DNA of 64,000 bases from Marsupella aquatica (lineage: Eukaryota > Marchantiophyta), in NCBI GenBank assembly GCA_973895155.1, contig OZ316898.1:18848001-18912000 (forward strand). Direction: 5' to 3'. Each line of letters starts with the position of its first letter. Position 1 is the first letter of the stretch. Made by a program: the position numbers and the translations under genes. The notes under the pieces are model-generated. The model saw only the letters and a list, made by a program, of their open reading frames with translations. It ran no database searches and had not been told where the DNA came from. Shown in pieces: positions 47,176-58,609 of the stretch.

Positions 47176-49431
47176 AGCAAAGGAACTGGCCTCGCAGAAT
47201 GGAACGGAGGTTCACCCTCCGGCACTAGCGTTGAAGTCGTCGGCAGATACTAGCACGATTGTGAGTTCCCTGGAGGCGTGTCAATTACAATCTTCGCAAA
47301 AATGCATGTCAATTTAGGATGCAGTTGATTTTCATTCAGTGTAAACCATTTAGTGAGAAGGGCACTATCCTTGCATTTAAGTGGTTGGTTTCGTTGGGTT
47401 TTACAGACGATTTGGATAGATAGACCGTTGAAGAAGCAGAAATTAAAGATCCGAAACAGTCAAGACGGCGGTACAGTGGATAACGAAAGTCGAGACAAAG
47501 AAAGCCAAGAGGAAGAGAGTCAAGGTAAAGAAATGTACGTGCCTCTATATGATCGGGCGTGCATATCTCCCCTACCGTCTCAAGACTTCGAAAATCCAGA
47601 CGGGTAAGATTGGGAACTTGGCTGTTTGTGGTGTTTCAACTAGTTTTAGATGACTGCTTAAGCCCGTGTACCAGCGTGTAGTATTCTTTTAGATCAAATG
47701 GATTTGGTGTGATTGACGCCTTTTATCAGTTACAAGGATCTATTTGTCTTAGTGGGAGTTCTTTCGAGTTTTAAGTTTTGTTTCCAACGGCTGCTTGTTG
47801 TGGATTGTCGTGATGAACAGGTTTGTCTATATGGAGCCTCAGGAAGGTTGTAGATGTTTCAATTGTGGATCTTATAGTCACGCTCTGAGAAGTTGCCCAA
47901 GGCCCCATTCTGCTGCTGCCATTAGAAATGCGCGCGAGACAGCCTTTAATAAAAGAGGTCCTAGAGCCCGAACTCCTTCAAGATATTATCAGTGCTCTCC
48001 AGGTGGCAAGTTTGATGACCTAAAACCAGGGGTGTTGTCCCTTGAGGCGAGGATGGCAATTGGAATTGGAGTATGTGTTGTTATTTCCACTTGATTATGG
48101 AGCTTTGTTTTTGATTCTGCAAGCAACATCAGCCCCGTGATCCCTTTTTTCTCTAGTAACATTTGACCTTTGATTCGACGAAACGATTTCTGAAAATAGT
48201 CATTTCGTATTGTCTGACCGATTCCTCGAGAGATGCTAAGTGATCTTTTGATGTCAGCAGGAGTTTGATCCACCCCCATGGCTATATCGGATGCGCGATA
48301 TCGGGTACCCTCCAGGTTATTTAGGTGAGGTGACATCTGAATGTATAAGATTTCTCCATCTTAAATAATGCATAAGTATCGAGTAACGGGTATCACGAGT
48401 GACGTTGTTCAACAGAATTTTGCAACATGTGGAGGTCTGTGAGCTTTGACAGGTTCGACGGCACGTAATATACCAAATTGCTAACTTGAATTTTGATGCA
48501 TTTGGAATCCTTTGTTCTGTGTGTCTTTCTTGATAATAGACCGCTCACAGTTCAGTGTCCTGCCTCTGATGCAGAAGACGCAGAGGATGAGAGCTCAGGA
48601 GTACATATTATTAATGATGACGCACATGCTGCTGCTGGCAAAGAATCAAGCAATGATGGCAATGATGTGGAGGACCGCATTGCCGTAGAGGAGCCGAAGG
48701 CAGGACAAAAGAAGACTGTTGATTACCCAGGAATCAACGCTCCAATACCGGAGAATGCCGATCCAAAAAGTTGGGCAGCTCCTCCGGAAATTCAACCTCT
48801 GGAATCAAGAGGTTGCAAGAGGCCATATCATCAGATCAGCCATATGCATAACAGTGGATTTGGCCCGTTGTCTCCTCAGTCACCCTGGGCGGGAGGAATG
48901 GGTGACGCCGATCTAAGAGGAGAGGAAGGCTACGTCAGAAGTAAACCCAGAGGCTATGCCGAAGGTTACTCCAGATATAAATTTGATGAGGTGGAATCGC
49001 AAATCGATGTTTACGGCTCCGATTTGTATTGCGCAACGTCCCCTATCGTAAATATGAATGGAAATCTGTTAGTTGATCCTGTAATTCACTGGTCCAATAG
49101 AAGAATTAGTGGAACGAGTTCTTTTGCGGCAGAAGGAACTAATTATCATGATACCAGGTTTGATATGCAGACTTATCATCATCATATTCCTTCAATTCCA
49201 TCGGGCTTGGCATCTCCTCTAAGGGGCATGTTTCAAACTCCTAGCGCAGCGGAACCTATGCCCTCAACATCGCACATTTACTCTTGTCATTACTATAACC
49301 ACAGTCAGACGCAAGGACCTCCTTTGCCTAGTGCCCAAAGTCCAAGCCAAACTGCAAATCCGGCATGGCTTAAAGCACAAGCAGCTCTAGATGCTATATC
49401 ACCAAGTCGGATTTCCGGAGGCTTACTATAA
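46976..49431 (+). CDS. ZCCHC8: ZCCHC8-like zinc-knuckle and PSP-domain protein
   Basis: Predicted nuclear RNA-surveillance protein. ZCCHC8 relatives are scaffolds of the NEXT complex, which delivers RNA to the exosome through the HEN2/MTR4 helicase. Exons 46976-47260, 47407-47603, 47821-48070, 48261-48324 and 48575-49431 join in phase to 550 aa with GT-AG introns. The first exon is the end of a 23-residue repeat array. Exon 3 encodes the knuckle CFNCGSYSHALRSC (CX2CX4HX4C) then GGKFDDLKPGVLS. Exon 4 encodes the PSP hallmark EFDPPPWLYRMRDIGYPPGY. Exon 5 has an acidic start, then VDYPGINAPIPENADPKSW, as in plant homologues, and a long low-complexity tail. The start is uncertain: an in-frame TAA at 46964 separates this ATG from upstream repeat units, so either 46976 is the start or an upstream exon is spliced in. 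Confidence 0.85.
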
Positions 49432-51935
49432 TCACCTCGCCGAGTTCCTACAGGTGCTCTGCAAAACTCCAGAGATCCAAGAGTGCAGCATCAGAGGGGG
49501 AGAGGGTAACTAGGAGTAGCCTTTCCTTGCTGTAGATATTGTCGAAAGTAGTGTGGTGTTGGATCGAGCAAAAGTATTCACTCTGTATATATGGAGCCTG
49601 CTAGCTCAAGTAGGTCCCGTCAATTTGCATCTGTATGGCAGATCATTAGAATTTGTTTTTTAGGTAGAGGATCATGAGTCAACAGTCCATCCGGATTGGC
49701 TTTTCTCACCTTGGAGTAATGATCGATCTCGTCTTTCCTAGTATTTGCTCGCCCCAGGGGCCTAGTTTTGACATACCGAAGCTAAACTTAGGTGCTTAAT
49801 ATCTGCACATTTGCTTGTGGGTAGGGAAGGAAATATAAGAGATAGACTAGTACAGTAGAGTGTCCTCTAAGACGCTCTTCGACGTCGATAGGATCTTAGG
49901 TTCACTTGGGTTAGGGAGGATTTTACTTGTAGCTGATCGTTGTTTATCTGTTAGAATTTAGGTCAACGACTGGAAGTCTTTGAGGAAAAGCGTAGTTGAA
50001 TTGAGGTAGATCTTTTGGCTGATGTAGGGAAGAATTGTGCTGTTGGGTGCAAGTCCCAAAACAGAACTTCAGTCTCGGGGGCTTGACTTACGCTGTCTGG
50101 TGGGTTCTAGGAGAACAATTGCCATTGTATGTAACCATTACAGAAGTTGGAACTTTACTTTGCTCCTCAATTTGTTTTGAGGGGGTCCATGGACGTCAAA
50201 TCTGAATATATAGTAGCTTGTGCTTCTTCCCCTGGAAACCCATGGTGGAAAGTGCAATATTCCTTCAACAATAACTCCAGATTACCTTCCAACCAGAGCT
50301 CAAGATTACGGACTCAGTATCTGGTGGTGTAAGATTCAAAGCCTATTGCTTTTCTCATTCTTGCTAATTTAATATCATGTGGTAGCTTTTTGTTAAGGAT
50401 CAGCGCTGCAGAGATGAGCACCATTTCCAGGCCTTTAGTTTAGCTGGAAATTCGCTCTCAGGAGTCTGATGCCATGTTTATGGAAGGGCCTAGATGCAAG
50501 GGGAAACTTGTCAATGAGAAATTATCCTCACAAGGTGAATTAATTTCTTATTATCAGGCTTCCTTGCATTTAGAAGGTTGGTCTTCAAATGATATTGGTT
50601 GGGTGGGTATCCTGGCCCTGGATTCTCAAAGTAAGGGTGATTCTATTGAGGACCCAGAATTGTCGTCACTTTTCGACAACTTTGTTTTGAGCAGATCCAG
50701 GTGATGCTGTGCTGGCTGCGAGGGTACGCACGACACGGTTGCAGTTGGAAGCCATGTTTTTAGAAACTTTCTCTTTGGATCATCTGGTCTCACAATTGCT
50801 AGGCTGATGGCGATGGACCTCATTTGTTGTGTTCTTTCACAGATACCGGGCATGTGACCAGGGATGAGTCAGATTTGGGGCCTCCCGTCTAACTGGAAGT
50901 CTATAAGATGCGGCTGGGCCGCTCCAACGACCCCAACATACCAACTTGGGAGTCTGAAAGTACTATTGTGGATCTGGTTGTGTCAGCCTTTCAGCTTGTG
51001 GTTCCAGAAAAACTGCAAACTGCCAGCTGCAAAACTTCGGAGCCTGGCACTGCTTTAGGATTTACTTTTGGATCCAGTGCTGACTGGAAAGCTTGTGGAG
51101 ATTGTTACTGCTGCCTTGCCAATATTTTACCTTTAGAGGGTCCCTCTGAGGCCAGTGGTACTGAAAGCGCTGAGATTGATGCTGCTGCTGGGGGATTCCA
51201 AGCGTAATTCTTGACGTGGCTTTGACAGTTCCAGCGTTTTTAAATTTGGGACATCAATGCACTGAAGTGGTTCAGGTTAGCGGTGTAAATGCTTCACAAT
51301 TGAGAATCCGAGCTATTCTCTTGGGAGAAAACTGATTACTTACTGAGTTGCTGCTCACGATTTTTCACCCTTCTGTCTTTGGATATCTTCCACTGATAAG
51401 AGGCATCCTAATAGGCCTAATATGGGAGTGTTGATGGAGGCCAGAAAGGTTTTGGATACACCCGCGAAATCCAAATCTCTGTCGCAGGCAATTTTTAGTT
51501 TCCATCATTTAGGGAAGTAAAGGTGCTAAAGGTTTTGCTCATCCTCTGTCCTGTTGTGGTGTGCACTGAAGTTTTATGGTTGCTTAGTCTATTTGTTTCT
51601 TTCTTGATGCAGTGCTTTTCGGTGGTCAGTTATTCAGTGTCTGCTCTGGCGGTGCTTCTGTGTGGGCACTGCCACTTTTGCCATGTTTTTATTCTTCCCA
51701 TCCAAATTGGAAAGAAGGAAGAAGGCCTTGCTCATCTTTCTACCAAGCCAATCACAAAGCCAATGGATGTTCACCCCGACTGAAAAGAGACGCAATCGGG
51801 CCTCTAGACTGTTTCTATAAAAAAACTCTCACCCACCGAATATTGAGAACGATGCCAGACAAATTACCAAATGAGCGTCTGCTACTATTTATGTTATGAT
51901 TCGAACAAGCAGATGATTGCTTGGATGCGCTACTT

Positions 51936-52085
51936 GGATGCGCTACTTGGATGCGCTTTATGCGGTACGACACTGTTGTTAAATGATCACTGGGATGTCC
52001 CTTGAGCCATGGATGCGCTACTTGGATGCGCTTTATGCGGTAAAACACTGTTGTCAAATGATCACTGGGATGTCCCTTGAGCCAT
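51936..52085. repeat. 75-bp tandem duplication
   Basis: Two copies (51936-52010 and 52011-52085) begin GGATGCGCTACTTGGATGCG and end GTCCCTTGAGCCAT. They differ at three or four positions. An extra GGATGCGCTACTT precedes the first. Confidence 0.9.
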
Positions 52086-52179
52086 CGCCATAGGCACCTT
52101 TATCATTCAACATTGCGTCATTTTATCTGGTGGCCACAGGCAGCCGAAATAATCATCACAGGTCCCTGTCGTCAATCAT

Positions 52180-52505
52180 CTTCGAAGCGGATTAATACGC
52201 AAAATAAAGAAGGGGCATAGTTTCGAAAACCGGGAGCTGTGTCTACGCAATGACCCATAAAACCTAGAGTACAGCTACAGAAAGAATGAATCCGTGGAGA
52301 AATTTGAGAATGCTTTATAGTAAATTGCTAGGGTCCAAGATGCGGATGAATACGCAACATAGGGAAGAGGCAAATCATGATGGATTCGAGAGCGGGGAGC
52401 CGTATCTACGCAATGTCCCATAAAACCAAGGGTAAGGAGCTAAAGAAGGAATGAATCGGTGGAGAAATTTGAGAATAGTTCCATCGCAAATTGCTAGGGT
52501 CCGAG
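52180..52505. repeat. tandem duplication of about 160 bp
   Basis: Both copies carry GGAT.AATACGCAA, GGGAGC.GT.TCTACGCAATG, CCCATAAAACC, GAATGAATC.GTGGAGAAAT and AAATTGCTAGGGTCC, in the same order. Confidence 0.8.
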
Positions 52506-53042
52506 AAAAATGCAGCCATGGTGACTTGTCACAATATTCGTCTACATGGGTCTATGGCTCTTTGAACTCTCGTTGCTGTGATCAGATTTAGATTGGGGAG
52601 AAAGATGATTGCCACTCGGTTCTCGCGATTGGCCAGTCATCGGAGCCCTCTTTGTAGGATGAACGCCTTGCTGTCACTCACTCCCACATCCCGACCGACA
52701 GGTCTTGTGGTTCTTCCGCTTGGAGTTCAAACGTTGAACCCCTAATGTTCGTGAATTGGCCTCCTTATCTGTGACTCATTCCCACATCCCTACCCACTTC
52801 ACAAAAGCCTTGAATTCACTCAGTCGCCTCCCTCGACCGTCATTCTTTCCTTACGTCCATGGACCCTCATCAACTCTCCGTGTCGTAGATCCATCTCAAC
52901 TCTTCTCTCCCTTCTCTTGCTCTGTCTATTTGACTGTGTGCATGCACTCTGCCTCTTCTCTCTTTGCTTCTCTTCTTGCCTCCACCTGAGGATGGATCTC
53001 TAGATTCCTAACCTCCAGGCTAATTCATCCATATCGCAACCT

Positions 53043-54788
53043 ATGCCTGTGATGGAATTGGTCCTCAGCCGTTCCGTTGGTTCTACACTGGCATGGAACA
53101 GAGCCAGTTCGTCTTTTAGGAACGCCTCGACTGCTGCAGGTTTCGGAGGCGGTGGAGATGTGAGATGGGCAGAATTGGGCAGCTGTTTCATAACCTCCAG
53201 GAGGCCGTCTACTGCACTGGAGGCGGGGAGGAGTAAGGCAAAAAAGGGGCAGAGCTCTGGGGGAAGTGGAAGGATTGAACGGCGTCCCGTCTCGCCTGGA
53301 AGGCCCAAGCCATCAAATGTAGGGGAGTCTCGGGACAAGACGACAGGAGGCAGGGAGGGTTTAAGTCAGGGAGAACAGCAGCAGGGGAGAGATGCTGTTG
53401 ATAGACAGAGTGAAGGCAGGGTGGGTGGTGAAAGTAGTGAGGAGGAATTGAATTCAACCTGGCGGGAATTAGGGTTGGGAGAGAGGCGTGCTGGAGGAAA
53501 GTTCGTACCAGGAAAAGGGACACCGATGAAGGAGGCAACACGAGTGGGAGGATGGGGGAGGGACAAGTCTATGCAACGTGTGATCACTCCCGAGGAGCAA
53601 CGAGCAAACAGAGGAGCGAGACGAGAACGAGCACGGTCAGGGGTTAAATTGAAGGCACCAAATTCCGAAGCTCCAGTTGTGAAGAAGAAGAAAAAGGCAT
53701 GGAATGCAGATTTTGACCCCGACCCCAGGATTCGACACCCTCCTGAGTACTACAAATATGGGCCTTACGGTCCCTATGCCTGGAAAGGGGTTCCTGTGGG
53801 TAAAATCGTTGAAGGGGATTGGGCCACAAATCAGGTGGTTTACTTCTCCACCGTGGAGGACGAAGCTGAGGCTGAGGACCGTAAGCGTTATAATGTTGCA
53901 GTTGACTACACCAACGAGGTAGCTACATTTGATGTTAACATTGGAGTCCGATACTTCTACGTTTTTGCCAGGAGAAAATTTGGGCCCAGGCCGGATCCCT
54001 GGGAGGATTGGACTCTCGTCGCTCAGATCGCAGTAGAAACAGGAAGGGACCTTGGGGATCAAGGGGCCATCTTCCGAAATATTGGAAGCAAGGCACAGGA
54101 CGTTGTCACCCAATGTGTGGCATGGGCTCGTCCAGATCTTACTTATGTGAAAAAGCCAAAATTTCACATGAGGTTGGAACCTCAGGAAGAATTCCTGAAG
54201 GAACTGTTCAACGTCTTAGACCCCACCAAAGATGGGAATGACACCGATTCCTTTTATGCAACCCTCTGCAGACTTGTGAAGGTTGACATAGAGGCGAGCC
54301 CAAGGAGGGTGAGGAAAGGGTTTGAAGCTTTGGACGAGCAGGGTAAAATGGAGTGCCTGAAACATGTGTTTACCAAGCATCCCGTCCACATTTTGTCGAG
54401 TGCACGATATGAGAGGCAGCGTAGGGAACTGAGAGGAGAACTGCTAATAGAAGATGGCTCGGCTGATCTCCCATCTGAAGAAGAAGCCTATGATGAATCT
54501 ACTGACCCAGTTGATGCTGAGGACAGGAACCTCGAAGGGTCAATGGATATTGGAAGACTAGAAGAAACAGATGCCGATAGTCTAGAACAGTATGGTGAAC
54601 CAGATAATGTTGCTTCAGACCCGACAAGGTTGCCACAGAAGAGGCCGGGAAAGGCAAAGAGGAGGTTATACTTTAAGCCAGTATTTAGGTCAGCAGTTAG
54701 ACCTTATTCTTACGCCAATGTCATAGAGGAGATTGCAGAAATTCGGACCTATGTCTCTCGAAAGCGGGTCATGGCTAGCGTTAGCTAA
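53043..54788 (+). CDS. MRL7: MRL7/SVR4-type chloroplast biogenesis protein
   Basis: Uninterrupted 581-codon frame. Residues about 220-450 match the plant MRL7/SVR4 (ECB1) family, plastid nucleoid-associated proteins needed for plastid-encoded polymerase function and early chloroplast development. The landmarks, recalled from the family, are DPDPRIRHPPEYYKYGPYGP near residue 223, AWKGVPVG, YFYVFAR near 305, PWEDWTLVAQ, KAQDVVTQCVAWARPD and FVLDPTK-like FNVLDPTKDG. The N-terminal 60 residues are rich in Ser, Arg and Ala and low in acidic residues, suiting a transit peptide. A basic, Gly/Arg-rich low-complexity stretch follows to about residue 215, then after the domain comes an acidic tail (about 470-530). 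The protein is much longer than remembered Arabidopsis members. The start at 53043 is chosen for the transit-like N-terminus. The last codons are duplicated downstream. Confidence 0.75.
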   Translation: MPVMELVLSRSVGSTLAWNRASSSFRNASTAAGFGGGGDVRWAELGSCFITSRRPSTALEAGRSKAKKGQSSGGSGRIERRPVSPGRPKPSNVGESRDKTTGGREGLSQGEQQQGRDAVDRQSEGRVGGESSEEELNSTWRELGLGERRAGGKFVPGKGTPMKEATRVGGWGRDKSMQRVITPEEQRANRGARRERARSGVKLKAPNSEAPVVKKKKKAWNADFDPDPRIRHPPEYYKYGPYGPYAWKGVPVGKIVEGDWATNQVVYFSTVEDEAEAEDRKRYNVAVDYTNEVATFDVNIGVRYFYVFARRKFGPRPDPWEDWTLVAQIAVETGRDLGDQGAIFRNIGSKAQDVVTQCVAWARPDLTYVKKPKFHMRLEPQEEFLKELFNVLDPTKDGNDTDSFYATLCRLVKVDIEASPRRVRKGFEALDEQGKMECLKHVFTKHPVHILSSARYERQRRELRGELLIEDGSADLPSEEEAYDESTDPVDAEDRNLEGSMDIGRLEETDADSLEQYGEPDNVASDPTRLPQKRPGKAKRRLYFKPVFRSAVRPYSYANVIEEIAEIRTYVSRKRVMASVS

Positions 54789-54874
54789 TCTTAAGCCAAG
54801 GTCATAGAGGAGATTGCAGAAATTCTAACCTATGTCTCTCTAAAGCGGTCCATGGCCAGCGTTAGCTAATCTAG
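54709..54874. repeat. 83-bp tandem duplication spanning the MRL7-like stop codon
   Basis: The final coding segment (GTCATAGAGGAGATTGCAGA ... GTTAGCTAATC) is followed immediately by a copy with a few substitutions. The 83-bp period is not a multiple of three and the first stop precedes the copy, so the second unit is noncoding. Confidence 0.9.
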
Positions 54875-56182
54875 AAAGTGCTGGGATAAGTGCCGTCCGA
54901 AACCTTTGGTAGTGACTTGCCTATTGACAAATCGGTGATGTTGATGAGGGCCTCGCAATTGATCTCTCGATAATTTCCCCGATTTGAGGCATCCTTTACT
55001 AACTCGAGCACCGTCTTTGGCCTGGGATTCTGTTGCCCACCGTGCAGAGTGACATGAGTTTTATCTTCGAAATCATTTCTAGAGTTGTAGTAGATACATC
55101 TTTCTCTTCGACGGTGTAGCCTTGAGCACACTAAACCCAAAACCCTGAACTTAGAGTGCTGCTCAGAATTGTTGAGATCATCATGTTTACATACATCTGT
55201 AGGCTATGTCATGTGTCTTTTTACTCGGTCGCGTGTGCATAGTAGGTTGGGCGGGGACAATGTTGCCACTGGAGTTCAGACCGAGTACTTCTAGATGAGA
55301 AGAAACGAAAAAGAGAGTGGACGGAGGACGTCTGGAATGGTGGAATGGAGAGTTTCAGGTCATTGCTGGAGACACGAGGACTGACTAAAGTCGAATGTGC
55401 CAATAATGTACCTGATTGAGTCTTTTACATGAATGCATTGAGCATAAGTAGGAGAGTGAACTGCTACGACAGAGGTTATAGAAATGCTGCATAAATTGAG
55501 CATCACAGCTTTCAGTGACGACAAGTTTGGCCGTTTGTGGTCACCTCATACATTTGGTGGCGATGGACTAAGTTGTCCAATACAGTGTGTCTTCGTGTGG
55601 ATACAACTCATTGCAGTGTGTCTTCGTGTGGGGCACAACTCATTGCAGTCATCTCGAAAGGGCATTGCTTATCGTAAAGTAAGGATAAACTATAAGATCG
55701 CCATCCAAATTTTTCTACACTACAAAACTGGCCATGAACTTCCAAAATGACTTTGCCCTTCACTCGCTTCCAATCGATGTAGTCCATTAGAGGCAGAAAC
55801 AACAACGAAACAAGTATCCTCAAGAAATGCTTCTGATGACAGCCCGATATGTGGCTGATCTCAGAGTCGAGGGAGTCCTGGAGGACACTCGGTTTGCCAC
55901 CATAACCAGATAAATAACAAACATAAGCTTGTCGCTTGATTCTACACAATGTTACTACTCGGGCATATAGACCTTGCCATAACAAAAGAAACATAAGTTT
56001 GGTCACTTGATCTCCACACTTTTACTAATTCTACTACTTGGGCATATAAAACGGCCCACAGATATGGCACCTAATTGTCACAATGCTTTCGTTTGGCTTG
56101 GTATCGCTGAACCATGTGACCTGTTGACGTGCCATGCATCCAATTTGAGTGACAATCACTCTTGTCATTTGTATTGTAGTGT

Positions 56183-56308
56183 AGGCTACCCCACTGACCC
56201 TCATTCAACATCAACTCATGTTCTGCAAGTTGTTGTAGGAGTGAGGAGGCTACCCACTGACCGTCATTCACCAATAACTCATGTTCTGCAAGTTGTTGTA
56301 GAAGTGAG
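56183..56308. repeat. 63-bp tandem duplication
   Basis: Two copies share GGCTACCC.ACTGACC.TCATTC and AACTCATGTTCTGCAAGTTG followed by TTGTAG.AGTGAG. On the minus strand they give a repeated SLLQQLAEHEL peptide. Confidence 0.8.
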
Positions 56309-56531
56309 TTGATCAAATAACATGTCCCCTGCTTATCAATCAATCCATGTTTACCAGCTCTTAAAAAAATTGCATAGTTGGAACCATACAAATCCAACAC
56401 TCTTTTGTCAATGAATTTCAGAGCCTCATTAATCAAATGCAGGGCTGCTAGATTGCTATATTGCTACTCTTAAGTGGATCCAAAAAGCACATAGAGCTCT
56501 TGCAGCGGTTTGGGCTTGAGATGGAACAACA

Positions 56532-56579
56532 CTCTTTGTTGATGGGCCAGGTGGGACAGGCAAAACCTTGTTCTTATGA
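56532..56579 (+). pseudogene. PIF1-type helicase Walker A remnant, probably Helitron
   Basis: The plus strand reads LFVDGPGGTGKTLFL followed by a stop, very close to the Walker A segment of PIF1 helicases in plant Helitrons. No other helicase motif or Rep domain is legible nearby, so only a scrap remains. Confidence 0.6.
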
Positions 56580-57165
56580 GGGGAGTGTGAGTAGATTGGG
56601 ACGTCGCATTGATCATGGCTTCCTCAGGTATTGCAAGTCTTTTGTTAGATGGACCGCAACTCCCAATACAGACAAAACTAATAATAAGGTTCAATAAGGT
56701 CAAAATTTTAAATGAAATGTATAAAAGTGACATTAGCTGAAAAAGAGACAAAAACTGAAATGAGTATGGAAGAAAAACAAGGATGGGGCAAAAGCTAACC
56801 AAAATAGCATATAATTTTTTTTGTGCAAGATTTTAATTCATATCTATTTAGTTTCAAGTAACTGGTAATGGGGCTAGTCTCTCGGTTTGGCGTTTGTGCT
56901 TTTTGGCAATCTAATATAGGCTAGTATCCCTACTAACACTAATTATTGTAGACGCATTCTTCTGTACAGAAGAAATACAAAGAGAAATGAATACAAAGAG
57001 AAAATCTTGAAGGGAGGGATTCGAAAGCAAATAGACTGACTACAAGTGGAGAGCAAAGCACAAGGACGAGACCATTTGTGTTCCGAGAGGAAAGCAATCG
57101 AGCAGCTGCAGTAGAGGATATTGAACGAACGAGACGAGTCGAGGCTTGACGGGACGAGAGACACA

Positions 57166-58609
57166 ATGTGGAGGACGGCAGGCTCTGCGTTGCGGAAGCA
57201 GGTGGCATCACTTGTAGTGCCTTCCACCGCGGTCGCCAAACAGCCCGTGGCTGCTGTTTCCACACAGGTACTGTAGATGCCACTTTACTATCGATCGCTA
57301 CTAGACAGCACACCCATGTATACTCCCGTTGATTGCTATGTTCGAGAGAGAGTTGCTTTTTCGGGAGATGATTTCTCTCCTCTGAGCATCGATCGGATCG
57401 GATTATCAGACGGGCTTTCCAGCTCGATGTGGGTTGGGGTAGACTTCTGTGGGTGCATTTTATGACTTCGGATTTGGGTTTGGTTTGATGGGCTTGTTGA
57501 GACAATGACGAGGTTTTGTCAAGCGGAGGGAATGGAAACCCTAAGCTAGTAGTGAAGACGTAATGGAAGCATAATTGTCCACCTAACCGAACAGTTCGTG
57601 GTGTCTTGTCCTCGCAACGACTCAGCAGCAATTGCGCAGAATGGCCACGGAGCTTCGCCCGAGAGAACAAAAGGTTTGATTTGTTTCTTTGAGTTCATTA
57701 CCCAATGGTCGCGTCCTTGTTTCTCTTCCATGTCATAAGGGTTCATTACTGTACAGGGAATTGACTTTCACGAAATTTCGTTCTTTCATGCACACGCACG
57801 ATAGTTTCGCAAACTTTGCACGAGAATGAATGAGCTTCCCTTTCAGTTTCAAAGCGACCGAATCGGGTCTCATGGGGAGTAAGAAAGAGAGGTATGCCAA
57901 TAGAAATATATACACATGCAATCTAAAGTATTGGTCGTATAACCCTAAATACATCTTTCAACGGTGTGTGTTCAGCTGCTCGAAGAAGACCCTGCCTTGA
58001 AGTCATTCAAATCTGAGAGAGGCAAGATTGAACTGATCAAGAGGATTGGTGACGTGCTCGTAATCGCCGTCGTGGCTGGTATTTTTTGTCCTAAGTTTTG
58101 CTCTATCAACCGTTTTCACGCATGGTCAGAAGTGACTAGGGTATTGGCTTGGAGTAATCCTCTCTCTATCTAAATTGCTGACCAATTCAATATGTGTGGT
58201 CTTTATATGAATGCCTGTCGAAGGTAGTTGTGGTTCTTGTGTCTAGTCAGTTCTTCTATCTTGAAGTTGGCCCAAGGCTACTACGTCCTCAATAATTGCC
58301 TGTAAGCTCAGGAAAAAAACTATTTCCACATTAACTACGTCTTATGCCTTCCAGCTCCGCGACAATAACCGAACACTGTACATGTGTTGTAGTCTGACAT
58401 TCCTTCATCATGATAGGAAGTTTCAGGGAAGAAAGATAGTTGTTATGTCTGTCCAGAGTTTAACCTCTAAAGGGACCAGGAGACCCCACTGAATCATCTT
58501 GACCATTGCTATTGACCCCATGACTCTTCCAGGGTCGACATACGAGATATATTATCGTGTAATGGAAAAAAAGACTGCACACGCAGAGGAATCAGTCAAA
58601 GAAGCGTGA
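57166..58609 (+). CDS. SDH7: succinate dehydrogenase subunit 7, mitochondrial
   Basis: Small plant-specific accessory subunit of mitochondrial complex II, expected in the inner membrane. Four exons, 57166-57267, 57626-57673, 57976-58078 and 58533-58609, join exactly (330 nt, 109 aa). The N-terminus MWRTAGSALRKQVASLVV is a typical mitochondrial presequence (Arg/Lys, Ser/Ala, no acid). The mature part has LRPREQKLLEEDPALKSFKS, then a short hydrophobic helix VLVIAVVAGS, then TYEIYYRV, matching the family pattern of RE.ALL.ED.ALK.FKS and VVAG..YEIYV. The second exon's acceptor is a NAGNAG (CAGCAG at 57623-57628), so one glutamine may be optional. An acceptor at 57594 would put exon 2 out of frame. 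The last exon was found by phase and the YEIY motif. Confidence 0.85.

Larger units (their letters stand above)
49432..53042. other. long spacer, possible unrecognised exons
   Basis: The 3' UTR of the ZCCHC8-like gene probably occupies the first few hundred bases. Plus-strand open stretches at 50474-50704, 50700-50806 (rich in Leu, Glu and Arg) and 50908-51207, with CAG/GT boundaries nearby, may be exons of an unknown gene or a long 3' region; I recognise no domain. Tandem duplications lie at 51936-52085 and 52180-52505. Confidence 0.35.
54875..57165. other. spacer with transposon scraps
   Basis: No host gene supported. It holds a 63-bp duplication (56183-56308), a Helitron/PIF1 helicase scrap (56532-56579) and repeated GTGTGTCTTCGTGTGG (near 55585 and 55615). 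Confidence 0.45.

Noticed and set aside
56071-56436. Minus-strand ORF with repeated LLQQLAEHEL
   Set aside because: The repeat comes from a 63-bp DNA duplication; a LNEGQ segment faintly recalls helicase upstream regions, but orientation disagrees with the adjacent Walker A scrap.
57277-57465. Plus-strand ORF between SDH7 exons 1 and 2
   Set aside because: It lies in the inferred first intron and lacks similarity; the flanking exons splice in phase without it.
56939-57670. 243-codon minus-strand ORF
   Set aside because: It is the antisense shadow of SDH7 exons 1 and 2, whose plus-strand product is recognisable.
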